Assembly (NCBI GenBank): GCA_900769645.1 | Contig: CAAGHI010000076.1 | Location: 1-64,000, forward strand | Length of the DNA: 64,000 nucleotides | Reading direction: 5' to 3' | Source: Candidatus Gastranaerophilales bacterium | GTDB lineage: Bacteria; Cyanobacteriota; Vampirovibrionia; Gastranaerophilales; Gastranaerophilaceae | Part shown: positions 17,829 through 26,572 of the stretch, in pieces | Layout: every line of letters starts with the position of its first letter | Position numbering within the stretch: the first letter of the stretch is position 1 | Position numbers and translations under genes: made by a program | The notes under the pieces: generated by a model | Told to the model about the DNA's origin: nothing | The model's database searches: none | The model's input: the letters and a program-made list of their open reading frames with translations, nothing else

Positions 17829-17839
17829 CAATGCTCATA

Positions 17840-18538
17840 ATGAAAATAGTAGAATTTGTAAACAAAGAGTTAAATGGTTGGAAAAAGCAAGAAATAATTT
17901 TTCTTTCTTTGGTGTTACTTTTCATACTGATTTCATCTCACTTAGTAAAAGATACTCCGATTGCTGTTATGTCTGCGATTTGCGGAATTCTGTACACAAT
18001 TATTGCGGGTAAGGGAAAAATTTCTTGTTACTTTTTTGGACTTGCAGGTTCTTGGTGTTATGTGTGGTTGTCGCTTTCAAATGCCTTGTGGGGGAATATG
18101 CTTTTATATCTCTGTTATTACATTCCTATGCAGGTTTTGGGAATTTTTAGGTGGAAAAAACATCTGCACAACGATACTAATGAGATTATCAAAATAAAAC
18201 TAAATACGAAACAAAGAATTATTTTACTTTTGATTGGAATTGTCGGTTCTGTTTTGACGAGTGGAATTTTATATTTTTGTCATGACAAAAGCCCTGTGGC
18301 TGATGGAATTACAACGTTTCTGTCGATTTTAGGAATGTATTTGACCGTAAGGCGTGCAATTGAACAGTGGGTTGTTTGGTTTATCGTAAATGGGATTTCT
18401 GTTTTAATGTGGTTGAACTTGTTCTGGCATGGTGCAAAAACACTTTCAACTGTCGTAATGTGGGGCGTTTACTTTGCACTTGCGATTTATTTTTATTTTG
18501 ATTGGCGAAAAAGTTTTAAAACCGGTGTTAGTGCTTAA
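17840..18538 (+). CDS. pnuC: PnuC-type nicotinamide riboside/mononucleoside transporter
   Basis: 232 residues with about seven hydrophobic helices. Facilitates uptake of nicotinamide riboside or a related NAD precursor across the inner membrane. Family landmarks are PIAVMSAICGILYTIIAGKG near the first helices, the NxxG/W-rich stretch LAGSWCYVWLSLSNALWGNM, YYIPMQVLGIFRWKKH, and the C-terminal VRRAIEQWVVWFIVNGISV followed by ALAIYFYFDWRKS. The second of two in-frame ATGs (17840) is chosen from the probable start of transcription. It ends convergently, overlapping the next minus-strand gene by 4 bp. No NAD-salvage kinase is adjacent. Confidence 0.85.
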   Translation: MKIVEFVNKELNGWKKQEIIFLSLVLLFILISSHLVKDTPIAVMSAICGILYTIIAGKGKISCYFFGLAGSWCYVWLSLSNALWGNMLLYLCYYIPMQVLGIFRWKKHLHNDTNEIIKIKLNTKQRIILLLIGIVGSVLTSGILYFCHDKSPVADGITTFLSILGMYLTVRRAIEQWVVWFIVNGISVLMWLNLFWHGAKTLSTVVMWGVYFALAIYFYFDWRKSFKTGVSA

Positions 18539-19269
18539 AATCTGAACTTTGTTGAAAAATTCAACTGTGAGCGAGTTGGTGTTGAAGTTTCTGAGTAAAT
18601 CTGGCTTGCACCGATATTAAAGTCCATTCTGTCATCTTTGAACGGTTTTAGGGAAAAAACGAGTTCGCTTTTTTTATTTTTATCCAAAAAACTTGTTGAA
18701 TAAATATTTTGAACAGAAACACGACTGTTCAACTTATATTCTGGTGAAAAAGAAAGAGTGCCTTTGCCACGTTGATCAAGGGAGGCAAAACTGTTACTCT
18801 TATAAGATGTATTAAAAGAAAATTTGTTTTTCTGGTACTTGGTAAATAGTGTGCTTGTCTGAGTCAAATTTTCTGGAGCAATTGTGCTGTCGTATTTGGT
18901 TCCGAGGGTAAAGTTGCCATATTGTTTTTGATTTGTATAAGATGTTGATTTTGACTCATAAGGGTTGAAATTTTCGTATTTATACAAGTTTTCCGGAGAA
19001 ATTCTGTCATCTGTTTTGGTATCTAAGTCCAATTTTTTCTCACTCAATTTTTTTGATTTTTTGACCGATTTAGTTTTGGGTGTGACATTTAAAACAACAT
19101 CATTTTCTCCAACGTTTTCATCTTCAGTTTCTTCTTCCGGTTCATAAACATAGTCCAACATCTTTTCCAATTCCGGATTTTCAGACTCCTCGGTGGTTGA
19201 AATTTCTTCTGCAAAAGCCGGAAGAAAAATCAGGTTAAAAAATAAAATTGTCAGTAATATTTTTTTCAT
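18535..19269 (-). CDS. Exported protein, possibly outer-membrane beta-strand protein, 244 aa
   Basis: Family not recognised. An N-terminal signal peptide (MKKILLTILFFNLIFLPAFA) is followed by an acidic linker (residues ~20-60) and a Lys-rich segment. From ~90 on, alternating Ser/Thr/aromatic strands (FTLGTKYDSTIAPENLTQTS, FSFNTSYKSNSFASL) end with a terminal Phe in LNFSTKFRF, the typical last strand of an outer-membrane barrel. The ATG at 19269 sits behind GGAG. A small barrel or periplasmic partner is plausible. Confidence 0.65.
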   Translation of the reverse strand: MKKILLTILFFNLIFLPAFAEEISTTEESENPELEKMLDYVYEPEEETEDENVGENDVVLNVTPKTKSVKKSKKLSEKKLDLDTKTDDRISPENLYKYENFNPYESKSTSYTNQKQYGNFTLGTKYDSTIAPENLTQTSTLFTKYQKNKFSFNTSYKSNSFASLDQRGKGTLSFSPEYKLNSRVSVQNIYSTSFLDKNKKSELVFSLKPFKDDRMDFNIGASQIYSETSTPTRSQLNFSTKFRF

Positions 19270-19321
19270 AAATTTCTCCAAAAATATTATAGCACTGAAA
19301 GCTGAAATTTTTCTAAAAATA

Positions 19322-19330
19322 TGTTATAAT
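19322..19330 (+). promoter_or_regulatory. Extended -10 promoter of the DUF2971 gene
   Basis: TGTTATAAT, a full extended -10 consensus, in the spacer between divergent genes. The predicted start at 19337 leaves a leader of about 28 nt before the ATG at 19365. Confidence 0.65.
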
Positions 19331-19364
19331 GTGAATGTAGTTTATATTGTTTTGGGTGCCAAAA

Positions 19365-20261
19365 ATGATTAATTATGACAGTTTGCTGGAAAAAATTCCA
19401 AAAGTTCGAAAAATTCTTGATGATGGTTCAAATAGTATTCTTTATCACTATACAAAGCCTGAAAAACTTTTAGGGATACTGGAATCGGGCACATTGCGAT
19501 TTTCAAATGCCCTTTATCTAAATGATAAAGAGGAGGTTACGTATTCTTACAAGCTGATTTTTAATTTGGTTGATGAGGTGACAAACCTTAACAAGCAACT
19601 GTTTGCAAAGATTAAGGAACATTTTTACACAAAATATACCAATATTATAAATGGTTCAGATGATTTTGAGCACAAGTTTGAATATTATACAATTTCATTT
19701 TCGACAGACGGTGACAATTTGACTCTTTGGAATAATTACGCTAAAGGGCAAAAATACACAGGCTATAATATCGGTTTTTACAAAAAAGAACTTATCAAAG
19801 ATATGGAAAAAATCGGGTTCAATTCGGTTTATGGCAACATAATTTACGATAACAAAAAACAAATTACTGTTTTGAAATTGATTTTTGAAAAATGGAATAA
19901 ACTTTATGAAAAAGCAAAAACTGCAGAAAAGCGTGTAGATATTGCACTTGAGCTTATTGATATTTTGAATGTAATAAGTTTGTTTTTCAAAAATCCACAT
20001 TTCAAAGACGAAAAAGAATATCGAATAATTTTTATCAATAACATAGGTACAAATTTTGCCAAACAGACAAAAATTTGCGAGAAAAATGGACTTTTCATTC
20101 CTTATATCGAGTACAGATTTCTCAAAAAAGTTGTCGGTTGCATAAATATCGGACCGACATTAAATGAAAATATTTTTTACACAAGTACTTGTAGAATGCT
20201 TGCAAACTTTGGCTATGAGCGAAAAGCCGTTAATCGTTCAAAAATTCCATTGAGGTATTAA
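19365..20261 (+). CDS. DUF2971 domain protein
   Basis: 298 residues. The N-terminal motif ILYHYTKPEKLLGILESGTL with LRFSNALYLNDKEEV is the DUF2971 signature, followed by a central YYTISFSTDGDNLTLWNNYA stretch (the usual CFS...LWxxYA-type strand). Function of the family is unknown; members often sit in defence or phage-linked regions, but no such neighbours are seen here. The ATG at 19365 is used; a TTG 18 nt upstream is an alternative. It is followed by 350 bp of repeats. Confidence 0.85.
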   Translation: MINYDSLLEKIPKVRKILDDGSNSILYHYTKPEKLLGILESGTLRFSNALYLNDKEEVTYSYKLIFNLVDEVTNLNKQLFAKIKEHFYTKYTNIINGSDDFEHKFEYYTISFSTDGDNLTLWNNYAKGQKYTGYNIGFYKKELIKDMEKIGFNSVYGNIIYDNKKQITVLKLIFEKWNKLYEKAKTAEKRVDIALELIDILNVISLFFKNPHFKDEKEYRIIFINNIGTNFAKQTKICEKNGLFIPYIEYRFLKKVVGCINIGPTLNENIFYTSTCRMLANFGYERKAVNRSKIPLRY

Positions 20262-20609
20262 AGGTAAGCGGCTAAGAAGTTGAGCAGCTAAGATTAGAAA
20301 GTCGATAGACGCTAAGACGATAAGGCGATAAGTTCGTTACGGGGAAATATCATCGTCACTCTGGCCTCCGAGCCGGAGTCTATTATAGTATGCACCGCAG
20401 CTAAGTAGGTTGGGCATACTTGCCCAACATCATGAATTAATGATAAATTAGATTCTGAATAAGACGAAAATCTACGCTAGTCGCTTGATTTTCTGTCTTT
20501 TCAGAATGACGACTTTGTAATTATTTTGTAATGACCTTAGTGCCCTAGTGTCTTAGTAACCTAATAACTTATAACTCACGTTTAGCCGCACAGCTTCCTA
20601 GCTGCTTTT
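20262..20609. repeat. Gene-free spacer made of dispersed repeats
   Basis: In order: GCAGCTAAG-type unit, GACGCTAAGACGATAAGGCG, the CGTCACTCTGGCCTCCGAGC palindrome (20354-20373, extending to GGAGTCTATTA), a hairpin GTAGGTTGGGC with GCCCAACA (20407-20432), a large palindrome with AGATTCTGAATAAGACG and TTTTCAGAATGACG (20451-20513), CCTTAGTGCCCTAGTGTC (20535-20552) and GCCGCACAGCTTCCTAGCTG. No open frame is supported. Confidence 0.8.
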
Positions 20610-20960
20610 CTACCCTTCTATCTTTTCCCATTTTTTCGGGTCAAATCGAAGGTCTTTTACATTGATTTTCAAAGATTTTAGATATGGTTGAAATTTTACC
20701 AAAATTTGAGTTTTTCTAAGTGTCAATTCCTGCGCCACAATTGCATTTTCACATGCCACGACCATTACTCCGCCAGCCATCATTGAATAAGGTTTTGAAC
20801 GTTCGGCAAATTTTTCCCCCGCAACTTTTCGCCAAAACTTGTACAAATTGCTCCGTGTGACGGCTTTTTTAAACTCTTTTTGTTCCATCAAAGCTTCAAC
20901 AATGGTTTCCGTTGTCACAAAATCGGTATATAAAACTTTTTTCAACTTCTTTTCAAACAT
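20610..20960 (-). CDS. DciA-like (DUF721) replicative helicase loader
   Basis: 116 residues. DUF721/DciA proteins help load the replicative helicase DnaB in bacteria lacking DnaC or DnaI. The fold core is visible as FWRKVAGEKFAERSKPYSMM followed by GGVMVVACENAIVAQELTLR and a C-terminal LKINVKDLRFDPK. Length is in the normal short range. It diverges from nrnA with only 35 nt between starts. The stop codon directly abuts the repeat spacer. Assignment rests on this fold pattern without a database comparison. Confidence 0.8.
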   Translation of the reverse strand: MFEKKLKKVLYTDFVTTETIVEALMEQKEFKKAVTRSNLYKFWRKVAGEKFAERSKPYSMMAGGVMVVACENAIVAQELTLRKTQILVKFQPYLKSLKINVKDLRFDPKKWEKIEG

Positions 20961-20980
20961 TTTGCACCAAGTCGTTTTTG

Positions 20981-20989
20981 TGGTAAAAT
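20981..20989 (+). promoter_or_regulatory. Extended -10 of nrnA, leaderless arrangement
   Basis: TGGTAAAAT; the hexamer ends at 20989, so +1 falls exactly on the A of the nrnA ATG at 20996. The AGGA just before the ATG would not be transcribed. Confidence 0.6.
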
Positions 20990-20995
20990 ACAGGA

Positions 20996-21964
20996 ATGGA
21001 ATATTCTAAGTTAAATGATATCATAAAATCTTCCAAAAACATATTGATAATTTCGCATGTAAACCCCGACGGCGATACTCTTGGATCTATGATTGGGCTT
21101 TACTGTGCAATTTTAGAAAATTTTAAGAAAAAATGTGATATGTTGACTGTTTCAAAGTTGCCGGAGGTTTATTCATATCTTCCGCATTACACGGAAATCA
21201 AGCATATTGAAGATGTCGACAAGTCACGTGAATACAATTTGGTTATAAATGTTGATGTTGCAGCTCTCGACAGAGCTTGTGACGGAAAAATTCTTTTTGA
21301 GAAAGCAAATCACACTGTGAACATCGACCACCACAAGACAAATATCGCTTACGGCGAGTTGAATTTTATTGATGCTGAGGCAAGTTCGACCGGCGAAGTT
21401 TTGTTTAATTGCTTTGAAAATATGGGTTGGAAAATTAATCTTGATTGTGCAAATTGCCTTTATACAGCGATTTTGACAGATACAGGTTCTTTTAGATTTG
21501 ACAATACAAAGCCTAAAACATTTGAAACAGCTTCAAAACTTGTTGAAATCGGAGTTCAGCCATCTGATATTTATAAAAAAGTTTACGAATCAGATTCAAA
21601 GACGCTTGTAATGTTTCAATCGCATTGTATTAGCAAGGCTAAGTTTTTGGATAATGACAAAATTGCATACACAACCGTTTATAGAAAAGATATGGAGCAG
21701 TTTTCAGCAGGTGATGACTGTATGGAAGGCTTGACCGAAAAGTTGCGGGCTATTGTGACAACACGAGTCGCATTTGTGGCAAAGGAAATGAAATCCGGTT
21801 GGACAAAGATTTCTATGCGTAGTAAATTTGCTGATGTCGCTCAGATTTGTGAAGTTTTTGATGGTGGTGGACACAAATATGCAGCCGGCTGCACAATAAA
21901 AGCGCATGTTGATGAGGCGGTGAAAAAAGTTCTTGACGAAATTAAAAAGGTCAAAGAACTATAA
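20996..21964 (+). CDS. nrnA: DHH-family oligoribonuclease / pAp phosphatase (NrnA)
   Basis: 322 residues. Degrades nanoRNAs and dephosphorylates pAp in the cytoplasm. The DHH domain shows ISHVNPDGDTLGSMIGL (residues 18-34, metal-binding HxNPDxD), a middle Asp (VINVDVAALDR) and VNIDHHKTN. The DHHA1 domain carries KISMRSKFADVAQI and FDGGGHKYAAGC (substrate-binding GGGH). NrnA can also hydrolyse linear pGpG in other bacteria, relevant to the GGDEF and HD-GYP proteins here. The YihY gene follows after 30 nt. Confidence 0.93.
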   Translation: MEYSKLNDIIKSSKNILIISHVNPDGDTLGSMIGLYCAILENFKKKCDMLTVSKLPEVYSYLPHYTEIKHIEDVDKSREYNLVINVDVAALDRACDGKILFEKANHTVNIDHHKTNIAYGELNFIDAEASSTGEVLFNCFENMGWKINLDCANCLYTAILTDTGSFRFDNTKPKTFETASKLVEIGVQPSDIYKKVYESDSKTLVMFQSHCISKAKFLDNDKIAYTTVYRKDMEQFSAGDDCMEGLTEKLRAIVTTRVAFVAKEMKSGWTKISMRSKFADVAQICEVFDGGGHKYAAGCTIKAHVDEAVKKVLDEIKKVKEL

Positions 21965-21994
21965 AATTTTTGAGAGAAACAGGGACGGACAAAG

Positions 21995-22924
21995 GTGAAC
22001 TTCAAAGTTTTTGTACGAGGCTTAAAAAGACTAATAATATCAGTTATAAAAAACGATTTCTATGGAATGGCCGCAGAAATGGGCTTTATGATGGTTATTG
22101 GGATTTTCCCTTTTATGCTTTTTTTGAGTGCCGTTTTTGGTTGGTTGGGCAATAAGGCTATTATCGAGCCGATTTTAAGATTTTTGGCAACCTTTATGCC
22201 TGAGCAGGCGATGAATTTGATATTAACCGTTTTGTCTGAAGCGATGATATTTTCGCACGGAAAATTGATGGCAATTGTCGGTTTTTGCGTAACAATGTTT
22301 TTGTCTATGAACGGCATTGCGGTTGTTTTGAAAGGCTTGAATAGGGCTTATAAAGTTCAAGAAACTCGTAATATCATTTACACAAGAGCTTTGTCGCTGT
22401 TGATGGTGTTTGTTGACACTATGGTAATGTTTTTGAGTATAAACCTTATCGTATTTGGTAAAGCAATTATCAATCTTTTGGTAACGCATTTTCACATGTC
22501 ACAGACGGTTGCGATTATGTCATTGACTCTTCGTTGGCCGATTGCGTTTGCTGCATTGTATTCTATGGCATTTTTAAGTTATTATATTTTGCCGGATCTG
22601 AAAGGAAATGAAAGATTTAAGCGCAAAAGTGCAATCCCTGGAACTTGGTTTTTCACAGTATTTTGGCTTGTTGGTTCATGGGGATTTTCGATTTATGTAA
22701 ACAATTTGCGCACTTATAATATGGTTTATGGTACAATCGGTGCGTTTGCGGTTCTTATGGTTTGGTTGTATTACACATCTGTTTTAATCCTGATTGGTGG
22801 CGAAATAAACTCACAGGTTTACAACCAGCTTGAACGCAAAGCACAAGAAATCCGTGATGATTTTGCAAAACTTCCGCTTTGGAACAAGTTGCTATCTGCT
22901 GTAAAACGAAAAGAAAAAGAATAA
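21995..22924 (+). CDS. YihY/BrkB-family membrane protein
   Basis: 309 residues with six hydrophobic helices, the family pattern. Landmarks: FYGMAAEMGFMMVIGIFPFM near the N-terminus (the AE/P-rich helix), ALSLLMVFVDTMVMFLSINL, LRWPIAFAALYSMAFLSYYI, then FTVFWLVGSWGFSIYVNN followed by GTIGAFAVLMVWLYYTSVLI and GGEINSQVYNQ at the end. The family is an inner-membrane putative transporter of unknown substrate. The start is GTG with an upstream GGGACGG; it is in the same unit as nrnA. Confidence 0.88.
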   Translation: MNFKVFVRGLKRLIISVIKNDFYGMAAEMGFMMVIGIFPFMLFLSAVFGWLGNKAIIEPILRFLATFMPEQAMNLILTVLSEAMIFSHGKLMAIVGFCVTMFLSMNGIAVVLKGLNRAYKVQETRNIIYTRALSLLMVFVDTMVMFLSINLIVFGKAIINLLVTHFHMSQTVAIMSLTLRWPIAFAALYSMAFLSYYILPDLKGNERFKRKSAIPGTWFFTVFWLVGSWGFSIYVNNLRTYNMVYGTIGAFAVLMVWLYYTSVLILIGGEINSQVYNQLERKAQEIRDDFAKLPLWNKLLSAVKRKEKE

Positions 22925-22932
22925 TTATAAAA

Positions 22933-22954
22933 ATTGGGCTTTTTATCGCCCAAT
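22933..22954. terminator. Bidirectional terminator hairpin
   Basis: ATTGGGC pairs with GCCCAAT around a short loop, with A/T runs on both sides, placed between convergent genes. On the minus strand a TTTTT run follows the stem. Confidence 0.85.
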
Positions 22955-22960
22955 AAAAAT

Positions 22961-23410
22961 TTATTTTACTTTTTTTGATTGTTTTTCAAGCTTTTTCATT
23001 TGTTTTTGGTGTTTTTTGTTTGTCATTCTACACTGTTTTAAAAGATTATCGTAATACGCCTGTTTTTCATTAGGGTTTGAAATTGTTTCAGCCTCTTGCA
23101 AACCTTTTTCAAAAATAGCTTTTTTCTCATACCAACCTTGGTTTTTCATTTTTGTTGTAGCGTGGCAAACCATTGGGATACCAACTGGTGCAGTAATTAA
23201 CAAATCTGTTAAAACCACTCCAACTGAAAGCTCTGCAATATTTTTTCCTCTGTTTGGAAAAGTTCTTGGATTTTGATATTTTTCAGGAACATATTCTTCC
23301 CACACCGGAGCCTTAACGTCCGATGCCCCAGTAGTTTCTGAAACAGCCATTGCCATTGGTGCAGAACAAATAATTGACATAATTAATAAACTTGCAATTT
23401 GTTTTTTCAT
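22961..23410 (-). CDS. Small exported hypothetical protein, 149 aa
   Basis: Signal peptide MKKQIASLLIMSIICSAPMA with likely cleavage after MAMA. The mature part has a hydrophobic segment (ELSVGVVLTDLLITAPVGIP) and a Lys-rich helical tail (QMKKLEKQSKKVK). The ATG at 23410 follows GAGG at a good distance. No family recognised. Likely periplasmic or membrane-attached. Confidence 0.65.
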   Translation of the reverse strand: MKKQIASLLIMSIICSAPMAMAVSETTGASDVKAPVWEEYVPEKYQNPRTFPNRGKNIAELSVGVVLTDLLITAPVGIPMVCHATTKMKNQGWYEKKAIFEKGLQEAETISNPNEKQAYYDNLLKQCRMTNKKHQKQMKKLEKQSKKVK

Positions 23411-23483
23411 AATAATCCTCACTATCATTACACATTTATTTTATATGATAAAAAGTGTGGTATTGCAAGCAAATGCACAAAAT

Positions 23484-23504
23484 AGGCGAGATTAAATCTC
23501 GCCT
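23484..23504 (-). terminator. Terminator of the 97-aa gene
   Basis: AGGCGAGATT pairs with AATCTCGCCT; on the minus strand a short T-run (TATTTTG) follows, downstream of the 97-aa gene. Confidence 0.75.
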
Positions 23505-23537
23505 AAAAATTATGTAAAATCATATTGAATTTGAAAA

Positions 23538-23831
23538 TTAAAGTTTACTTACAAAGCATAACACATCATCAAATAAGTTTTTAATTGGGGTTGATACATC
23601 GTAAGCCAAAATTTTTCTGATGTATTCAAGTTTGTCCTCAAATGTAAGAGTGTTGCGGTGTTCTTCCGGAATTTCCGCAATAATCTGTTCAATTTTACTT
23701 TCATCAATAACGATTTTGTACTTGTCCATCAATTCTTCTGATAGCATCAAGTTTTCATTAACATCTTCAATCGGGGTGAGCTTGGTATAATCAATTACCA
23801 AAGCGTCAATTTTGCCACATAAATCTTCCAT
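23538..23831 (-). CDS. Small hypothetical protein, 97 aa
   Basis: An acidic, helical protein without signal peptide, starting MEDLCGKIDALVIDYTKL behind AAGGAG. The C-terminus DVSTPIKNLFDDVLCFVSKL resembles DITQPLQNMFDEMANMVISK in the gene just upstream, suggesting a shared short domain or interaction tail. The two genes are 23 nt apart on the same strand and probably form one operon. Function not recognised. Confidence 0.65.
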   Translation of the reverse strand: MEDLCGKIDALVIDYTKLTPIEDVNENLMLSEELMDKYKIVIDESKIEQIIAEIPEEHRNTLTFEDKLEYIRKILAYDVSTPIKNLFDDVLCFVSKL

Positions 23832-23854
23832 TTTTCTGCTCCTTATATTTAATA

Positions 23855-24220
23855 TTAACTAAGTTTACTTATAACCATGTTTGCCATTTCATCAAACATA
23901 TTTTGCAAAGGCTGTGTAATATCTGCCATAGTTTGGCGTTGAACTTCCATAAACATATCCTTTTGTGGGGTTACTTTTTCAGGTTTTTCAACCATAGCCT
24001 CAAATTTTCCGGCCTCTAATTGGCTCAACAAATCTCTTGAAAAATCTTTTGTACCTCTGAGAGATGACAAAATTGCACAATCAATTCTAAACAAGTCTTC
24101 AGAACTTAGCTCGGCACTGAGCATTTTTTCCATCGCATCGATATCTGTGATATCACGCATAATGCTGTTTGCAACTGTGTTAGTATCAATTGCCATAAGA
24201 TTTTCGTTTTTAGAATCCAT
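23855..24220 (-). CDS. Small hypothetical protein, 121 aa
   Basis: An acidic helical protein. The start MDSKNENLMAIDTN at 24220 is set by GGAGG 6 nt upstream; a longer in-frame start exists but lacks a ribosome site. It has a helical middle (DAMEKMLSAELSSEDLFRID) and the C-terminal tail DITQPLQNMFDEMANMVISK shared in pattern with the next gene. No signal peptide. Function not recognised. Confidence 0.65.
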   Translation of the reverse strand: MDSKNENLMAIDTNTVANSIMRDITDIDAMEKMLSAELSSEDLFRIDCAILSSLRGTKDFSRDLLSQLEAGKFEAMVEKPEKVTPQKDMFMEVQRQTMADITQPLQNMFDEMANMVISKLS

Positions 24221-24283
24221 TTTACCTCCGACCCAAAACTCCCCTGTAATACAACTATCCAAGGTGTTTGGGAAATATTTCAC

Positions 24284-24736
24284 TATTTAGCCCTAATCTC
24301 CTTTAAACTGATTTGGTTTTTAAGGTTTTCGGTATTTGCTTGTATTTTTAATCTCGGATTTTTTATGCGAAAACTTTAACAAAAAAGATGATTTGTTACA
24401 TTTAATTTACAATTGAGGGGAAAGGTAGATGGTAAGAGGCGAAGAGGGGATAAAAGCAGCTAAGCAGCTAGGAAGCGAGGCTGCTAAGTATAATTTAGAC
24501 GCAAAGAGGCGAAGTCCGTTACAAAAGTGAAACGTGAGAAGTGAAAAGACCGTTTCAGAAAAAATAGTTATTACTTTAGTCGTCATTCTGAAAGCTTAGA
24601 AAATTTTCCTAAGCTGTTGCGAAGGGTAAATTTTCTTGCTATTCAGAATCTAATATCAATTTTAAACAGACTCCGGATCGCAGTCCGGAGTGACAGTTTA
24701 GCTTAGCTGCCTAATTTCCTAGCTGCTTAGCCACTT
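24284..24736. repeat. Gene-free spacer with dispersed repeats and a solo repeat arm
   Basis: Contains GCAGCTAAGCAGCTAGGAAG with CGAGGCTGCTAAG (24450-24488), GACGCAAAGAGGCGAAGTCC (24499-24518), a solo arm AAAAGTGAAACGTGAGAAGT (24523-24542) of the lpx-operon inverted-repeat element, a large palindrome around GTCATTCTGAAAGCTTAG with TTGCTATTCAGAATC (24583-24650), ACAGACTCCGGATCGCAGTC (24666-24685) and CTTAGCTGCCTAATTTCCTA. No coding frame is supported. Confidence 0.8.
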
Positions 24737-26449
24737 TTACGCATTAATCCCGATAAAGTCCCATTTTTTTGTGCTAAACAAGCCTTTATCAGTGATTTTA
24801 AGTTCAGGAATTACTGGCAATGACAAAAATCCCATAGTCATAAACGCATCGTCAAGCGTGCAACCAAGTGATTTTACAGCACTGTTCAAATCTTCACAAT
24901 GTTGAAGTACATATTCAATACATTGGTCAGAAATCAAACCTGCAATCGGCAACGGAAGTTTTGCTATGACTTTGCCGTCTTTCACAACGACTTTTCCACC
25001 TTGCATTTTTACAAGCTCAACCGCTGCTGTGTACATATCTTTGTCGTTTGTTCCAATGATAATCATATTGTGCGAATCGTGTGCAACAGTTGATGCAATT
25101 GCTCCTGATTTTAGGTTAAAGCCTTTTACAAAGCCTTTTCCGATGTTTCCGGTCGCTCTATGACGTTCCATTACAATAATTTTCAAAACATCTTTATCTA
25201 CATTGCTTTCCAAAAGTCCGTTTTCAAACTTCGCCTCGCAAACAGATGATTTTGTAACAAGTTGATGCGGAATTATCTCAATCGTGTTCACAAATTTTGA
25301 AGTTCCCTCAATCTCAAAATCCTTTGGCACAATCCAGTGAACGTTGATAGAACTTCTGATTGAAGGCTTTTCAAACTCTTCAAAGCTTTGGATTAATTTC
25401 CCGTTTTCGGCAGCAATTTTCCCGTCTTTAATTACAATTTCAGGTTTAAATGTCTTTAAATCAGGCATAATCAACATATCTGCCTTATACCCTGGGGCGA
25501 TTGCGCCTTGATTTTTAAGTCCAAAGTATTCTGCAGTGTTCAAACTCCCGATTTGAACGGCTTTTACAATATCAACACCGGCGTCAACAGCACGTTTGAC
25601 CATATCATTGATATGAACTTTTAAGTCTTTCGGGTGTCTGTCGTCGGTTACGAAAATGCATTTTCTCGTATTTTTTTCTTTCAAAACAGGTATTAATGCG
25701 TCCAAATCCTTTGCGGCAGTACCTTCTCTAATCATAATGTACATTCCGAGGCGAATTTTTTCGATAGCTTCAGCAGGTGTTGTGCACTCGTGGTCTGATT
25801 TTACGCCGCTTGCAATGTAGGCACATAAATCTTTTCCACTCAAAAATGGAGCGTGCCCGTCAATTCTTTTACCTTTTGAACGAGCTAAATCAAGTTTTGC
25901 AAGAACAGTTTTGTCAAGGTTTAAAAGTCCTGAATAGTTCATCATTTCAGCAATTCCAAGAACCCAAGGGCTGTCAATTAGCAAGGCTAAGTCGTAACTA
26001 TTTAGGTCAAACCCCGATGTTTCATATGGAGTTGCAGGAACGCAAGATGGAAGCATAGTGTAAACATCAAGCGGAAGATTTTTTACAGCTTCGTGCATAT
26101 AGCTAATCCCGTGAAGTCCGAGAACATTTGAAATCTCATGCGGGTCAATAATTACGGTAGTTGTACCGCAAGGAACGACAGCTTTTGCAAACTCACAAGG
26201 AAGAACCATTGAACTTTCCAAATGAACGTGTCCGTCAATAAATGCAGGGCTTACATAAGCGCCTTTTGCATCAAGTTCTTTTTCTCCTTCGTAATTTTCA
26301 CTAATTCCGGCTATAATACCATCACAAATGGCAATATCGCCCTTGTGAATTTCTTCTGATAAAACATTGATTATGTTTGCATTTTTTATAACTAAATCTG
26401 CTTTTCGCTTGCCACGAGCTACTTCTATTAATTTTTCCAATCCTGACAT
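24737..26449 (-). CDS. ade: Adenine deaminase
   Basis: 570 residues, near the family length. Hydrolyses adenine to hypoxanthine and ammonia in purine salvage. The N-terminal beta-sandwich (KADLVIKNANIINVLSEEIH) is followed by the metal motif FIDGHVHLESSM, the EMMNYSG stretch, KRIDGHAPFLSGKDLCAYI, DHECTTPAEA and the catalytic FVTDDRHPKDL. The C-terminal domain has SGAIASTVAHDSHNMIIIG, conserved in adenine deaminases. A good ribosome site (AGGAG) precedes the ATG, and TGCTATAAT at 26473-26481 is a strong extended -10. Confidence 0.95.
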   Translation of the reverse strand: MSGLEKLIEVARGKRKADLVIKNANIINVLSEEIHKGDIAICDGIIAGISENYEGEKELDAKGAYVSPAFIDGHVHLESSMVLPCEFAKAVVPCGTTTVIIDPHEISNVLGLHGISYMHEAVKNLPLDVYTMLPSCVPATPYETSGFDLNSYDLALLIDSPWVLGIAEMMNYSGLLNLDKTVLAKLDLARSKGKRIDGHAPFLSGKDLCAYIASGVKSDHECTTPAEAIEKIRLGMYIMIREGTAAKDLDALIPVLKEKNTRKCIFVTDDRHPKDLKVHINDMVKRAVDAGVDIVKAVQIGSLNTAEYFGLKNQGAIAPGYKADMLIMPDLKTFKPEIVIKDGKIAAENGKLIQSFEEFEKPSIRSSINVHWIVPKDFEIEGTSKFVNTIEIIPHQLVTKSSVCEAKFENGLLESNVDKDVLKIIVMERHRATGNIGKGFVKGFNLKSGAIASTVAHDSHNMIIIGTNDKDMYTAAVELVKMQGGKVVVKDGKVIAKLPLPIAGLISDQCIEYVLQHCEDLNSAVKSLGCTLDDAFMTMGFLSLPVIPELKITDKGLFSTKKWDFIGINA

Positions 26450-26472
26450 ATCTGTTCTCCTATATTGAAAGG

Positions 26473-26481
26473 ATTATAGCA
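26473..26481 (-). promoter_or_regulatory. Extended -10 promoter of ade
   Basis: Minus-strand TGCTATAAT, a perfect extended -10. The expected start at 26466 gives a 17-nt leader containing the AGGAG site. It lies directly after the T-run of the upstream terminator. Confidence 0.7.
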
Positions 26482-26482
26482 T

Positions 26483-26530
26483 AAAAAACTTGCACCGACA
26501 TTAATTAGAAAGGAGCCGAGTCGATGCAAG
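26483..26530 (-). terminator. Terminator of the 330-aa gene
   Basis: CTTGCATCGAC (minus strand) pairs with GTCGGTGCAAG, followed by TTTTTT, between the 330-aa gene and ade. The long loop holds CGGCTCCTTTC. Confidence 0.8.
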
Positions 26531-26572
26531 CCTTGTTTTATGTTGTGTAGAAAGTGATTATGAGCTTTTTAG

